This document shows positions 11,008 through 20,996 of a stretch of DNA of 64,000 nt, one piece after another; positions within the stretch are counted from its first letter, which is position 1, and every line of letters begins with the position of its first letter. The translations under genes were made by a program, and so were the position numbers. The stretch comes from Cercis canadensis (Eukaryota > Streptophyta > Magnoliopsida > Fabales > Fabaceae): contig QAOA01005126.1 in assembly GCA_003255065.1 (NCBI GenBank), positions 383,850 to 447,849 on the forward strand. The letters are read 5' to 3'. The notes beneath the pieces are model-generated. The model was not told where the DNA came from. It saw nothing but the letters and a program-made list of their open reading frames with translations, and ran no database searches.

Positions 11008-11256
11008 TATTGAGACTAGTTATGTAGAATTAGTTAAGCTTGTTAGTTAAGCTTGTATAGGATAATTAAGCATGTTAGTTTTCTGTAATGACTTGACACA
11101 GTTGTGATGACAGCTAGCATCAGGCATGCCACGTGGTCAAGCCCATAACAAACTTGTAACTGCCTCTCATCTCATCCAAGTTATATAAGGATGAGGTAGC
11201 AGTAGTTCAGAATATAATATCAAATAATCAATTATGTTCTCTTACAATTCGCATTA
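11008..11256 (+). repeat. 3' LTR of copia element A
   Basis: Same 249-bp sequence as the 5' LTR with about six differences, ending GCATTA and followed by the target duplication GAGCT. Confidence 0.92.
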
Positions 11257-11261
11257 GAGCT

Positions 11262-12159
11262 TTGTTCCATATATTATTCTTCTTATGTACAAATTTCACA
11301 GTTTCAGGTACATACCCATGATTTGATTAAATATGATCTCCATCGATTTATTCTTAACTTAATTTGGGAGTGCACCCTAATATGGTTGGATTTTACTGCC
11401 ATTGATTTGACGCATGATGCTATTTAGTTGAGTTTGAGGGTACAACTTATTTGTCAGCTATATAATTCCAGTGTTATGTTTGTTGACTATATAATTTCTT
11501 ATAGGATATTTTTGTCTTCAGTTTATTGCCTATTTATGACTTATCCTTTTTGCTAATTGTACCTCTACATATCTATGCCTCTTTGTAGAAGTTCGTAAAT
11601 GTTTATGATTTTTTTTTTGTTGGTTGTCACTCACCATCTTTTCTTTTTTATTTAGGAACCCTATAACGTTGCTTTATCATTAGTATCATTGTGTCACTAT
11701 TAGTAAGTATATATATATATATTCTCTTTTTAGGAGATTGGTATACTATGAATTTATTTTAAGTTTAATGAGTAATAAATTTATTGATCCATGTATACTA
11801 TGGATTTTTTTTTAAGAGCCAATGAATGAGCAACATGTGGACTTGAAACCCGTTGTGGCCAGCTAAGTGGCATTGCACTAGGGAAAGAGGAGATGAGTAT
11901 ATGGCGAGATATTGACATCAAACCCTCTATTTCTTATTACTAAAAGAGGTGTTACAAGACCCATAGATCATTGTGTTCACTTCTTTTGTACTTATGAAAT
12001 GCACATCCTCTCTTCTCTTTCACTGTCACACTTCTATGAGCCACCATTAGCGAAGCTTGCACTTGAGTAGCACGTCATTGAAAAAATTAAGAAGAAGATT
12101 TTTGGATTAGAAAAACTCAGGCAAGGAATTCAGCCGCATTTTGGCAACCTTGAGAGGCA
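11262..12159. other. Intergenic DNA, no gene recognised
   Basis: AT-rich sequence with a short TA microsatellite at about 11707-11722 and two similar GTATACTATGGATTT-type words (11740-11815). No open frame with a recognisable domain. Confidence 0.5.
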
Positions 12160-12500
12160 TTTGGGCTGAGGCACTACTCACTAGAGTGGATCCAAAGATC
12201 AAGAACCATGAATTTTTCATCCAATTTTCCCATAATTATTCTAATAATTGATGAAATCACCATAATATTGATCCAAATCAGGATTAGTCAGAGTTAATTC
12301 TAATTGTTTTGTAATTAGATGGTTAGTTAGCAATTAGTGATAATTCTTGTGTAATTAGCTCTATAAATAGAGTGGACTCCTATTGTAATGAGATATGAAA
12401 AATGTTAAAGAATAAAGAAATCATTCTCTTTTCATCTCCCCTCTCTCTGAACCTCTCTCCCCTTCCCCTTTGTTCTGTTTGAAGAAACAAGACCGTATCA
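12160..12500 (+). repeat. Possible LTR remnant
   Basis: The stretch has an LTR-like layout: a TATA box (CTCTATAAATAGAGTGG, about 12359-12375), then GTAATGAGATATG, an AATAAAG signal (12411-12417) and a CT-rich tail. Such spacing is typical of plant LTR promoter/R regions. No partner LTR, primer site or target duplication was found, so this is only a candidate. Confidence 0.3.
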
Positions 12501-12884
12501 AATATTTTGCTAGAGGACTAGATTCTGAATCTAGTGGATAAAAATCATGTTGAAAGATCCAAAAATGAAGGAACTCCGTCTGGTCAGTTCCGGATCCAAA
12601 ACCGTGTCGTTCAATCCTAGTTCAAATTGTCTAGCGGAGAAGAAGAAGAACCAGGTTGCGGATGAGCATTGCGCACAGACATGAGTGGTGTGAATTAATT
12701 TGTGCGTGAACAATTATGTAACCGTCACTTTGCTTCATTTCTTATGTCATTGTTCACTATGTGCCCCGAAGAGGTTTTTGATGAATTTTAAAAAAAATAA
12801 ATTATTTTTCACACATGTGTTATCTATTAATTTTCAAAACCTTTTTGGGTTGGTTTTTACATTGCATTCTTCAAAAATAAAGCT

Positions 12885-13375
12885 CTAGTCCACCTTCATT
12901 CCCAGATTACCACGAAGATTATCCCAGCCACGTCTCCAAATTGGTGAAGAACCTCTGCCATTTATCAGGAGGGACAATGCAGAGCCAAATATTTTTAGTA
13001 CTATCACAATCTTACAGCACGTGCATGACAAGTTCACTCCCTTTGCCACAACAAAGCAAATTGGATCGTCCCTCAAATGCTTTCTGTGGCGTAGAGTAAA
13101 ATGTTGAGGAGGTTAGAGGGAGATAAAAAAAATTGAAGGGACTATATTAAAAAAATTTTAAAAAAATTAGGGGACCATATTAATTTTTTCAAAATTTTGG
13201 GGGGTTGCGGTGACCTCTCCTTGTCCTAATGAAGCTCCGCCAGTGCTTCTAAATCTCTGCTCATTAGTGACTTAGCTACCATGAGCCACCAAACAAAGAA
13301 AGGTAGGAACCCTTTGAGGCCCCTCCCATTTCCAGATGTATTTGACAATAAAAGGGGTAGCAGCAATGTTTATCC
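12885..13375 (-). pseudogene. LINE (non-LTR) remnant, zinc-binding RT C-terminus
   Basis: Read on the minus strand, about 13375-13230 encodes IWKWEGPQRVPTFLCLVAHG and, after a stop, TNEQR; about 13080-12885 encodes CCGKGSELVMHVL and DCDSTKNIWLCIVPP. Together these match the conserved Trp/Cys/His pattern of the zf-RVT region at the end of plant LINE-type reverse transcriptases. Roughly 150 bp of unrelated sequence (about 13080-13230) splits the two parts and several stops are present. Only the C-terminal end of a LINE survives. Confidence 0.6.
13080..13230. mobile_element. Short insertion splitting the LINE remnant
   Basis: Sequence with no relation to the LINE parts on either side, low-complexity inside (runs of A and T around 13125-13195) and bordered by GTGGCG near 13087 and CTCCGCCAG near 13236, which are inverted relative to each other. 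This may be a small degenerate inverted-repeat element. No clear target duplication. Confidence 0.3.
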
Positions 13376-13646
13376 CAGTCAAAAATTATAAGCTGACTTC
13401 AAAGAAACATTCCCATCATGGAAAGGCTCCAAGAAACAAAATTCCTTTTATAAAGAACCTAAGTATATTTCCAGAACTACTTCCTAACCATGATAGACAT
13501 ATAGAGTAAGCAGGCTATAGTATCCACTAAATGATCTTAGTGGCAAGATAGATCTACAATTTGATGACCATAGTTTCCACTAACATTGACCAATAAGTAA
13601 TATAGCAATTGGGAATATAGAAGCATGCATTAAATACTGCAGACCA
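13376..13646. other. Intergenic DNA before the MULE
   Basis: No recognisable gene, RNA or repeat. It could include further degraded LINE sequence, but no motif can be read. Confidence 0.4.
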
Positions 13647-13656
13647 TATAACAGAC

Positions 13657-14075
13657 GGCAATTTGACAAAAATGAGGTATTTGGACAAACTATTTACACA
13701 AATAGGGCACTATTGAAACTATTTACGTAAAATGAACACTTTTGATTTTTTTTATTAATTTTTCGTCCAGACTTAAACATGTTTTTGCTGGGTTAGAGTG
13801 TGTATTAAGAGATCACGCTTTTACCAAACACGTTAACGCTTTTAACAAAGCCAGTTCCACTTTTCCCAACACTAATCACGCTTTTAACCAACTGAACTAC
13901 GGTTTTTTTTAAAAAGGCAAACACGTTCTAGACATAAAAGGGAACATGGCTTGGCAATTGTGGTGAACACGCCTTGAGTAAAAGCGTGTTCCATTGGAAC
14001 ACGCTTTTACTCAAGGCGTGTTCACCACAATTGCCAAGCCATGTTCCCCTTTGTGGCCAAGGCGTGTTCCATTAA
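13657..14075. repeat. Left terminal inverted repeat of the outer MULE
   Basis: Reverse-complement similarity to 20335-20760 runs from GGCAATTTGAC through TATTTGGACAAA, GTGTGTATTAAGAGATCACG and a 109-bp palindrome, with small indels. It is rich in the word AACACGCTTTTAC and its complement. The inner limit is approximate. Confidence 0.85.
13940..14048. repeat. Perfect 54-bp-arm palindrome in the left TIR
   Basis: Bases 13940-13993 are the exact reverse complement of 13995-14048 around a single central base (13994). The arms contain GCCTTGAGTAAAAGCGTGTT and its complement. A 109-bp perfect cruciform-capable palindrome is unusual even for a transposon end. Confidence 0.95.
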
Positions 14076-14629
14076 ACAGCTAATGCATGTTCTCGGTTCT
14101 AAAGCGTAACTTGTTTTACCCCTAAAGCGTGTTCTATTTAAATACGTTTTTCCTGGTACTGCACAACATGATTTAAAATGCGAGGAAGAGCGTTTAGAAA
14201 CTATTAATGTTGTACATGCAAAAGCATGAAGAACTACTGCTAAAGCTAAAGTGTGAATGAGTCTATAAATATGACCCTTCTGAACGAATTTTCATTGTAA
14301 AATTGTTAGGAAAACTTAAAATTGATGGGAGAAAAGTTGCTGCAAAGCTTGAAAGTGTTGGGAGAATATGTAACAAGGCTAAGCTTTTGAAGGTTCGTTT
14401 ATTTCATAATCTTGTAGTAGATAATTTTTACTGTAATACATATTTAATGTTAGAGTATTATTAGAATTAAATATTTTATTAATATTTAGTTATTTATTGA
14501 TTGATAATTATAGTAAATTGTGCTTAAAAGTGATAATTGTGAATGATTTTTTATGATAATTTAGTAATTATAAAAATGTGATAACATTTATAGACTAATT
14601 GTGATTGAAAAAAATATTTTAGGAAGAAG

Positions 14630-15518
14630 ATGCATATATTAACACATCATAATGGTGAGATATATAATGGGCCCCAAGGTGTAATGTGTGAGGGGTCAAT
14701 AATATATGGGTTGAACTTGAAGGCAACATGTGGATTGGATAGATTAAAAGTTTATATCCATACTAAGATGGGACTTGAAGCAAATAAAAAAGTTGAAAAG
14801 ATAACTTATAGATTCCCAATTTCAGTTAATCTATTATTTTTTTCATGCATTTGAATTGAAATCTAATAGAGATGTTGAGATGATGTTTGAGAGTAATGTT
14901 CAACATCCTAGTTTGGGTCCAATTGAGATATATGTGGACATCACAACTATGAATGTTGCTGGAGATAGAGGTCAAGTTGAAGCTATTGAAGTTGGCCCCA
15001 GTTCATTTCCTTGTTCCTATCCTCCTTATAGTCAAGTGGGGATGGAAGCTGAGACTTGTTATCAACCGAAGGTTGGTTCACGTGAATTTCAATATGGTTT
15101 AGCTACTTCCAGTCAAACACATATGCAAGAAGAAAACTACGGCTATGAAAATAATGACCCGTGGCTAAGTTCAGATATTCGCGGTGGTGGCATTGAAGTG
15201 CATGAAGTTGGATGTAGCCAACCTGGCGGTGAGCGGGAAAATATTAGTCACTACAATTCACCACTTGATCCTCTGATTGATAGTGATGATGAGGAAGCTG
15301 ATCGTAGGTCAGACATTAGAGAATCAAGCGGTGATGAGGAAGGGGAAGAATTTCCATATCTTAATGTGGAGGTGTTGAGTCAAAACACAATAACTGCAAG
15401 GGTAGAACACGTTGCACCAATACAAGCGATATTGGCACCGCACTATAGAAACGTTAATTGGGAAGCAATGCAAATAGTTGACGATGCTGAACAAATAACA
15501 GGGTGCAGCCAATGGTAG
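14630..15518 (+). pseudogene. mudrA-type MULE transposase, N-terminal region only
   Basis: Two frames read as the N-terminal part of a plant MuDR-family transposase: HHNGEIYNGPQGVMCEGS through KVEKITYRFPIS (about 14636-14827, the PB1-like region), then DVEMMFESNVQHPSLGPIEI and an acidic linker (DSDDEEADRRSD, near 15280). A one-base slip in the T-run at about 14833-14842 separates the frames. The protein stops at 15518 before the zinc-binding and DDE catalytic domains, and the sequence then meets the 3' end of the PMD gene. In intact elements this protein cuts and inserts the element at its TIRs; this copy cannot. An internal deletion is the likeliest cause. Confidence 0.75.
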
Positions 15519-15589
15519 AGAGGGGACGAATTTCAAATTAGGTAGACATAAATTATACAGTCATTCTGCAAACCTGGTCAACTAGCATG

Positions 15590-17160
15590 AGGTTACTCGG
15601 GCTCATCCACTTCCGCGTGATTCGGAGATACCAAGTCATGTAATCTGGGTGACATCAATATCCCCATCACACGACACCACATGATTGTGTTGCAATCTCC
15701 ATTCCTCGCAATGTGCATCATGAAAATGGGTCCACACTCGGTCCTGGTTACCTCTCAAGGTTATTCTCTCTAATCGCTGAACATACCCTTCAGTGGCAAT
15801 GGGAATCCCCTGACAACCTCTGAACTATTGTATCACTCTGTTCGGGTAATGCATCTCAACTATGCTAAAACACACTAAGGGAACCCTCACCGCCCAGCCC
15901 GACAGTGCTAGGCTCCACGATAAGGCTGCCACAAAATTTGAAAATTACAACAAATAATACTTCAGTTAAACATATACAATTACATGCAAAATTAGCTCAA
16001 TTGTAACTACAAGGAATAATCAATTATCTTACCTCATCAACTCTAAGATGATCAAAAGATTGTCGATACCCTAATAAGGTTGTCTGCATCTCGATCTCCC
16101 TATGATTGAGAGGATGTCTCCACCTAATATATTAATTTAAATTATCAAATTATATTCATTAATTCTGTCATAACATACTAAATTTATATATTTAACATAC
16201 ATACTGCAACAAATAACAAAATAGTTAAACTACTTACTAAAAATGCCATAAAATTTAAATAATTATAAAAAGTACTGACAATAAACTATAAAACATACAC
16301 TTTAAATAATAATTCTTAAACCTTATAAAATAAGCTACTCAACTAAGATTAAAGGTATCTTCTAATATATGCACGTTTATCAAATCTACTAATTTGCAGC
16401 CCATATAATTTAATTAGCATAAAAAATAACATTTACACAAATACTAACCTGCATACAAGTGATCCGGTCACTCTTCTACCCTACTGCGGAGGTAATGGTG
16501 AAAGCCTGGGAAATCTCTCATAAGCCCACACCTGAAGCAAAAATGAACTGCCTACAAAGTCTCTACTGCGGCCAAGAGAAAGGTTGCAGAGGCACCTATA
16601 AAGGTTTGCCAAAACTGCAGATCCCCAACTCATGTGGCTTGCGGCATCCCAATTCTCTAACAGCTTAAGGTACATCAGGTGCACATAATTACCGATGGCG
16701 TCAGGCATCATCCATCCACCGATCATTCGCAATATATGTGCTCTAGCCTGATGTTGTATCTCCAGATCGGTAGCATTATGTGGCAATACAACAAATGTAT
16801 CTTTCAGCCACGTCATCCTCACTCTACCACCAAACAAAGCATCCTCATCTGGCATAACACCTAGCAACTCCTGTGTTAGCTCTGACCATTCGTACTCACT
16901 ACAACCACTGACCACGCTCCCATTAACAGGAAGCCCCAATAATATCTCAACGTCCTGTAAAGTAACTGTGCACTCTCCAACTATCATGTGGAAGGTGTGT
17001 GTATCTAGTCGCCATCGCTCAACCAAGGAAGACAAAAACTCCCAATTTAATTTTATAGAGGTCACTGATGCAGCTCCTCCAAATCATGCACGCCTAATAT
17101 AAGGCATCAGTCTATCATCCGGTAGTGCAACTATGTGGTTACGGGTTCTTACAAGTCTTT
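15590..17160 (-). pseudogene. Plant mobile domain (PMD) protein gene, decayed
   Basis: Minus-strand exon pieces match the aminotransferase-like plant mobile domain family (MAIN/MAIL1-related). The main piece (about 17160-16481) includes LVERWRLDTHTFHMIVGECT, TLQDVEILLGLPVNG and WGSAVLANLYRCLC. A small exon (about 16127-16033) encodes RWRHPLNHREIEMQTTLLGY. The last piece (about 15940-15595) holds WAVRVPLVCFSIVEMHYPNRV and, one frame over, DYMTWYLRITR. Stops occur just upstream of the main piece and in the last exon, and there is at least one frameshift. PMD proteins occur both as host developmental factors and as passenger genes in plant transposons; this one lies inside a MULE and runs toward the mudrA piece. 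Confidence 0.78.
16140..16455 (-). other. AT-rich intron-like stretch in the PMD pseudogene
   Basis: Very AT-rich sequence between two PMD-coding pieces, best explained as an intron of that gene. Confidence 0.5.
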
Positions 17161-17199
17161 GCGTCTGAAATAATAATATTATTTAATACAAATTAATTA

Positions 17200-17715
17200 C
17201 TATAGTTTTAACAAATATATAGACTAAGCACCTAAAGCAAAATCAACAGATTAACCAAACTTTTAACAAATATACAGACTAAGAACCTAAGAAAAGTGGC
17301 TTTAGGAAATTGGGAAACACGCATCAAGGCCTTGGGACACAATTTAGGACTTTGGGGAACATGCTTCATAATTTTAAAACAATTGACACATAAATAGAGA
17401 CAACAACTCTTTTAAAATTTTAGAGAATGCCAACAACAATTACTGTTATCAAATGATATGACTTAATTGATTTTATCAAAATGTGGCCACAAACAAACTC
17501 TCAAGTGGTCATGTTTACATGCTAAGCCCAATGAGTAAAAATTTAGTCGCCCACATTTAAGATACAAGGAACAAAATCAAATTGAAACAAGAGTTTTAAT
17601 AAATAAAAAAATACTTAAGTAAGCAAAAATGCCCAAAAGCAACAGACTAAGCAAAAATTTAACAAATATACAGACTAAGTATCTAAGACAAAATCAATAT
17701 ACTAATTTTAACAAA
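17200..17715. repeat. Degenerate tandem-like repeat (CAGACTAAGCACCTAAGGCAA)
   Basis: The phrase AACAAATATACAGACTAAG followed by CACCTAAGGCAAAATCAA recurs at about 17208, 17264 and 17664, with shorter copies between. The same phrase continues beyond the Pack-MULE at 19798-19990, so that element inserted into this array. Confidence 0.65.
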
Positions 17716-18035
17716 GAGTAAAACCCCTGTTTGGTCCTCGAAAGATAGGTTCGGTGACAGTTTAGTCCTCCAAAGATTTTTACCGACACTTTAGTCATTG
17801 GAAGATTGTTCCGTCAACCATTTTCGTCCTCCGTTTGTGCCCGTTAATTGGACTTCACAGAAAAGGCCACGTGGCCCGTTAACTGGTGATGTGTCCGTCA
17901 AATGCTGAGTTGGCAAGCTTATGTGGCAGTCTCTCTTCCCCTCCTCTATGATTTCTCTCTCTCTCTCTTCCCTGTCTCTCTCATTTCTCTCTCTCTCTCT
18001 TCCCCTCCTCTCTCATTTCTCTCTCTCTCTCTCTC
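17716..18035. repeat. Left TIR of the Pack-MULE with CT-rich tail
   Basis: The first 225 bp match the complement of 19570-19794. From about 17940 a minisatellite of TTTCTCTCTCTCTCTTCCC units follows, mirrored by GAGAGAGAAATGAGAGAG units at about 19425-19575. Confidence 0.85.
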
Positions 18036-18044
18036 TGTTGCTAT

Positions 18045-18300
18045 AGGGGATAGTTTCTAATCTCTCAAACAGCACAATAACATAAAGGATGATGAAACTC
18101 TTAAACCAAGGTCCCACCTTATTGACTCCAAGTTGCAACCCCAATCTCTCAAGGTCAGAGATTAAAGAATGCAAAGAAAGTTTAGCTTTGTTCATAGCCC
18201 AAGTGAAATACCGCAGAATTGAAGTTTTGAGTTTCATCACCAAAGTGAAGCAGCGAAGAGCATCAGTTACAATCTTTTCCCTTCTATACCATGCCATGAT
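18045..18300 (-). pseudogene. Exon-like piece of unknown gene in the Pack-MULE
   Basis: An open minus-strand frame of about 80 codons (MAWYRREKIVTDALRCFTLV...) next to the CT-rich tail. The plus strand is also open. No family is recognised. Possibly part of the same captured NLR locus, but no motif supports that. Confidence 0.25.
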
Positions 18301-18639
18301 TACTTCTAGACAGAATAAACAATTCAGAGCAACTGAGTGAGTGAAGGTTATGCGTTATTTTGATGAGAAAGAGTGAGCGAAGGTTATAGAAAGAGTGAGC
18401 TAATAACAAGAATATGCAAAGTTACAGTTGGCAGAGGAATTCAGAGGAGTGAGAATGAGAATAAGAGTGGGGAGATATGTGTACCCCGAGTCGAGTCCGA
18501 GTTGCATGACTCAGTGAGCTATGTGGGCCCCGAGCTATGTGAGCTATGTGCTGCTACTTTTCTTTTGGTTTTGAGTGGGTTGCTGAGACTTGGTTGGGGT
18601 TGGTGGGAGAGGGTCAGGGTTGGGCTTTGAGTGGGTTGC

Positions 18640-18867
18640 TGGAATTGTTACCGCATAATCTCTATACACTGGCAAATCAAATAAATGATGTTGATGCCCT
18701 CGACTGGCAACTCGTGTGACTAGCATGGTCTTACCAACACCAGCCACTCCTAAGACGCCAATCACTTGGATATTATCATCACATAGTGCTTCCATCATTC
18801 CCTCTAAAATCTTCTTTCTTGACTCAAACTCCCCTAAATCACGTGTGAACACAGAGAAAATGTTAGA
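18640..18867 (-). pseudogene. NLR (NBS-LRR) immune receptor fragment with P-loop
   Basis: The minus strand encodes FESRKKILEGMMEALCDDN followed by IQVIGVLGVAGVGKTMLV. The GVAGVGKT Walker A motif and the preceding FESR...IL..ALCDD pattern match the start of the NB-ARC domain of coiled-coil-type plant NLRs (RPS5-like). Only about 60 codons of the domain survive before sequence without homology. Intact NLRs detect pathogen effectors inside the cell. The coding orientation runs antisense to the element as written here. It is a captured fragment and not a receptor gene. Confidence 0.8.
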
Positions 18868-19424
18868 CGACGTTCGAAGAGGGGAATCTGGTGCTTTGTT
18901 TTACTGGTTAGTGGTTAGTGTATGATCTGTTTTATTGGTTAGTGGTTAGTTTCCCTTTATTTTGGTTCATTTGTACGTGGCTTTTCTTATTTAAAGCAGC
19001 CAATGTTTTTGTTAATGGAAGTTAAGTATTATTGCATTCAAAGTGTGGCACTTTTCTCACCCAAAGAGAAGGGAATCAGGTGCTTGGGTTTATCAAATTT
19101 ACTCTCCACAAGTTTGAAAGCATTAGAGTCATTGAATGTCATCCCCTTCGAAGTGCAGCAAAACAAAGAAAAAAGAGAAGAATGAGAGAGCCAGGGAGAG
19201 AAGAAGAACCAATAATGAACAAGCCTAGCTAGAAAATGAATAAGGAAATCAAACACTGCAAGAGTCCAAAGAAAATGAGAGCGACGAGAATGAGGTGGGT
19301 GGGAAATGATGGTGAAAAGGGAAGGGAATCTGGTGGTTGGGTGCTTGGGGCGATGGTGCTTGGTGCGGTTTGTGAAGTAAAATTGAGAAGGAATGGCGAT
19401 GGGGGCGTGAAGGTGAGGGAAGAG

Positions 19425-19794
19425 GAGAGAGAGAAATGAGAGAGGAGGGGAAGAAAGAGAGAAATGAGAGAGGAGGGGAACAGAGAGAGAGAGAAATGGT
19501 AGAGACAGGGAAGAGAGAGAGAGAGAAATGAGAGAGACAGGGAAGAGAGAGAGAGAAATGATAGAGGAGGGGAAGAGAGACTGCCACATAAGCTTGCCAG
19601 CTCAGCATTTGACGGACACATCACCAGTTAACGGGCCACGTGGCCTTTTCTGTGAAGTCCAATTAACGGGCACAAGCGGAGGACGAAAATGGCCGACGGA
19701 ACAATCTTCCAAGGACTAAAGTGTCGGTAAAAATCTTTGGAGGACTAAACTGTCACCGAACCTATCTTTTGAGGACCAAATAGGGGTTTTACTC
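19425..19794. repeat. Right TIR of the Pack-MULE with GA-rich tail
   Basis: Complement of the left TIR. The GA-rich minisatellite at 19425-19575 creates long but low-complexity minus-strand frames (Leu/Ser/Pro-rich) that are not genes. Confidence 0.85.
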
Positions 19795-19995
19795 TTTAAC
19801 AAATATACAGACTAACTACCAGAAGGAAAATCAACAGACTAAGCAATTAAGGCAAAATCAATAGACTAAGCAAAATTTTAACAAATATACAAACTACTAA
19901 GTACCTAAGGCAAATCAATAGACTAAGCATCATTCAAAGAAATAAACAAACTAAGCACCTAAGGCAAAATTAACATATTAAGCATAATACAAACA
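19795..19995. repeat. Continuation of the CAGACTAAGCACCTAAGGC repeat
   Basis: At least four degenerate copies of the same unit as at 17200-17715, the first forming part of the 9-bp target duplication TTTAACAAA of the Pack-MULE. Confidence 0.65.
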
Positions 19996-20334
19996 AATTA
20001 ACAGATTGATAATTTGAAGTAAATAACACTTACTTCATTGTTCCACGTCTCTGTTGAAATATGTTATCCTTGCTGAGTCAACACACTTGGATCTATAGGA
20101 TCGGACAATATATATTGGTTTTGTGCCATATTAAACTCAAAATAAATAGTTTAAAGATAATAATTGGGAAATAGGACCAAAATGCCGCAAATACGCTTTG
20201 AACTTGCACAAATATGGGACCACAATGACAAAAGCGTGAAGAAGAGAGGAGAGAAATGAGTGGGCCGGCTGGTGGGGGAGAAATGAAAGTGAAGAGGGAG
20301 AAAGGGAAAGGAGGAAGAAGAAGGTCCACGTTGG

Positions 20335-20760
20335 CCAAATTGAAGGCAACACGCCTTAGCCAAATTGAGGAACACGTTTTTGCCCATTTATGGGACACGC
20401 CTTGGGTAAAAGCGTGTTCCATTTGGAACACGCTTTTACCCAAGGCGTGTCCCACAAATGGGCAAAACCATGTTCTTCCTTTTGGCTAAGGCGTGTTGCC
20501 TTTTTGGGAAAAAGCAATAATTCCTTTCCTTCAAAGTGTGATTCAACATGGGAAAAGCGGAATCGGCTTTGTTAAAAGTGTTAACGTGTTTGGTAAAAGC
20601 GTGATCTCTTAATACACACTCAAACCCAACAAAAACGTGTTTAAGTCTGAACGAAAAAATTAATAAAAAAATTAAAAGTGCCCATTTTATGTAAATAATT
20701 TTAACAGTGTTCCATTTGTGCAAATAATTTGTCCAAATACCCCATTTCTGTCAAATTGCC
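20335..20760. repeat. Right terminal inverted repeat of the outer MULE
   Basis: Complement of the left TIR. It has its own near-perfect palindrome (about 20367-20421 against 20424-20478, with a few mismatches in the outer part) built on the same GCGTGTTCC / GGAACACGC words. It ends GTCAAATTGCC at 20760, followed by the 10-bp target duplication. Confidence 0.85.
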
Positions 20761-20996
20761 TATAACAGACACCTATGAAACATTGTCACAATATTAGAAA
20801 CAATAGAAAATGTCAAATTATATCATACCTAACACCACATAAACCAAGATGTGGCCCCCAAAATAACCTATAAAATATTTTAAAAAAAAAAAAAACTCAA
20901 CATTGAAATAGGTACCATACACACCCTAAACAAACAAAAGAACTACATGAAAACAAATTTTGGTTTAATAAAATGTGCTCCCAATCATAAGGTTTA

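Larger units (their letters stand above)
6172..11256 (+). mobile_element. Ty1/copia LTR retrotransposon A (inactive)
   Basis: A complete 5085-bp element: 249-bp LTRs at 6172-6420 and 11008-11256, a primer-binding site immediately after the 5' LTR, a gag-pol region in copia order (gag, protease, integrase, reverse transcriptase, RNase H), and a purine tract before the 3' LTR. The 5-bp target duplication GAGCT lies at 6167-6171 and 11257-11261. With these borders the LTR ends are TA...TA rather than TG...CA. The LTRs differ at about six positions, so the insertion is fairly recent, but the coding region is broken by several stops and a frameshift. It landed about 150 bp to the right of the CACTA element. 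Confidence 0.93.
17716..19794. mobile_element. Pack-MULE carrying an NLR fragment
   Basis: GAGTAAAACCCC at 17716 and GGGGTTTTACTC ending at 19794 open long inverted repeats that align for about 225 bp and then merge into CT/GA-rich minisatellites on both sides. The exact 9-bp duplication TTTAACAAA flanks it (17707-17715 and 19795-19803), diagnostic of Mutator-like transposition. No transposase is present. The interior has a nucleotide-binding (NB-ARC) P-loop fragment and two further exon-like pieces. It sits inside the larger MULE. Confidence 0.92.
13657..20760. mobile_element. Mutator-like element with long palindromic TIRs, mudrA and PMD remnants
   Basis: The ends GGCAATTTGAC (13657) and its complement GTCAAATTGCC (ending 20760) begin inverted repeats of about 0.4 kb. 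A 10-bp direct repeat TATAACAGAC flanks the element exactly (13647-13656 and 20761-20770), the size class of MULE target duplications. Inside are a mudrA-type N-terminal gene piece (plus strand), a plant-mobile-domain gene (minus strand, convergent), a tandem-like repeat zone and a later Pack-MULE insertion (17716-19794). Without that insertion the element is about 5.0 kb. The catalytic part of the transposase is absent, so it is non-autonomous now. Confidence 0.9.

Noticed and set aside
19038-19624. Long minus-strand open frames (up to 183 codons) rich in Leu, Ser and Pro
   Set aside because: They come from the GA/CT minisatellite of the Pack-MULE right TIR. Three overlapping frames are open at once, as expected for low-complexity DNA.
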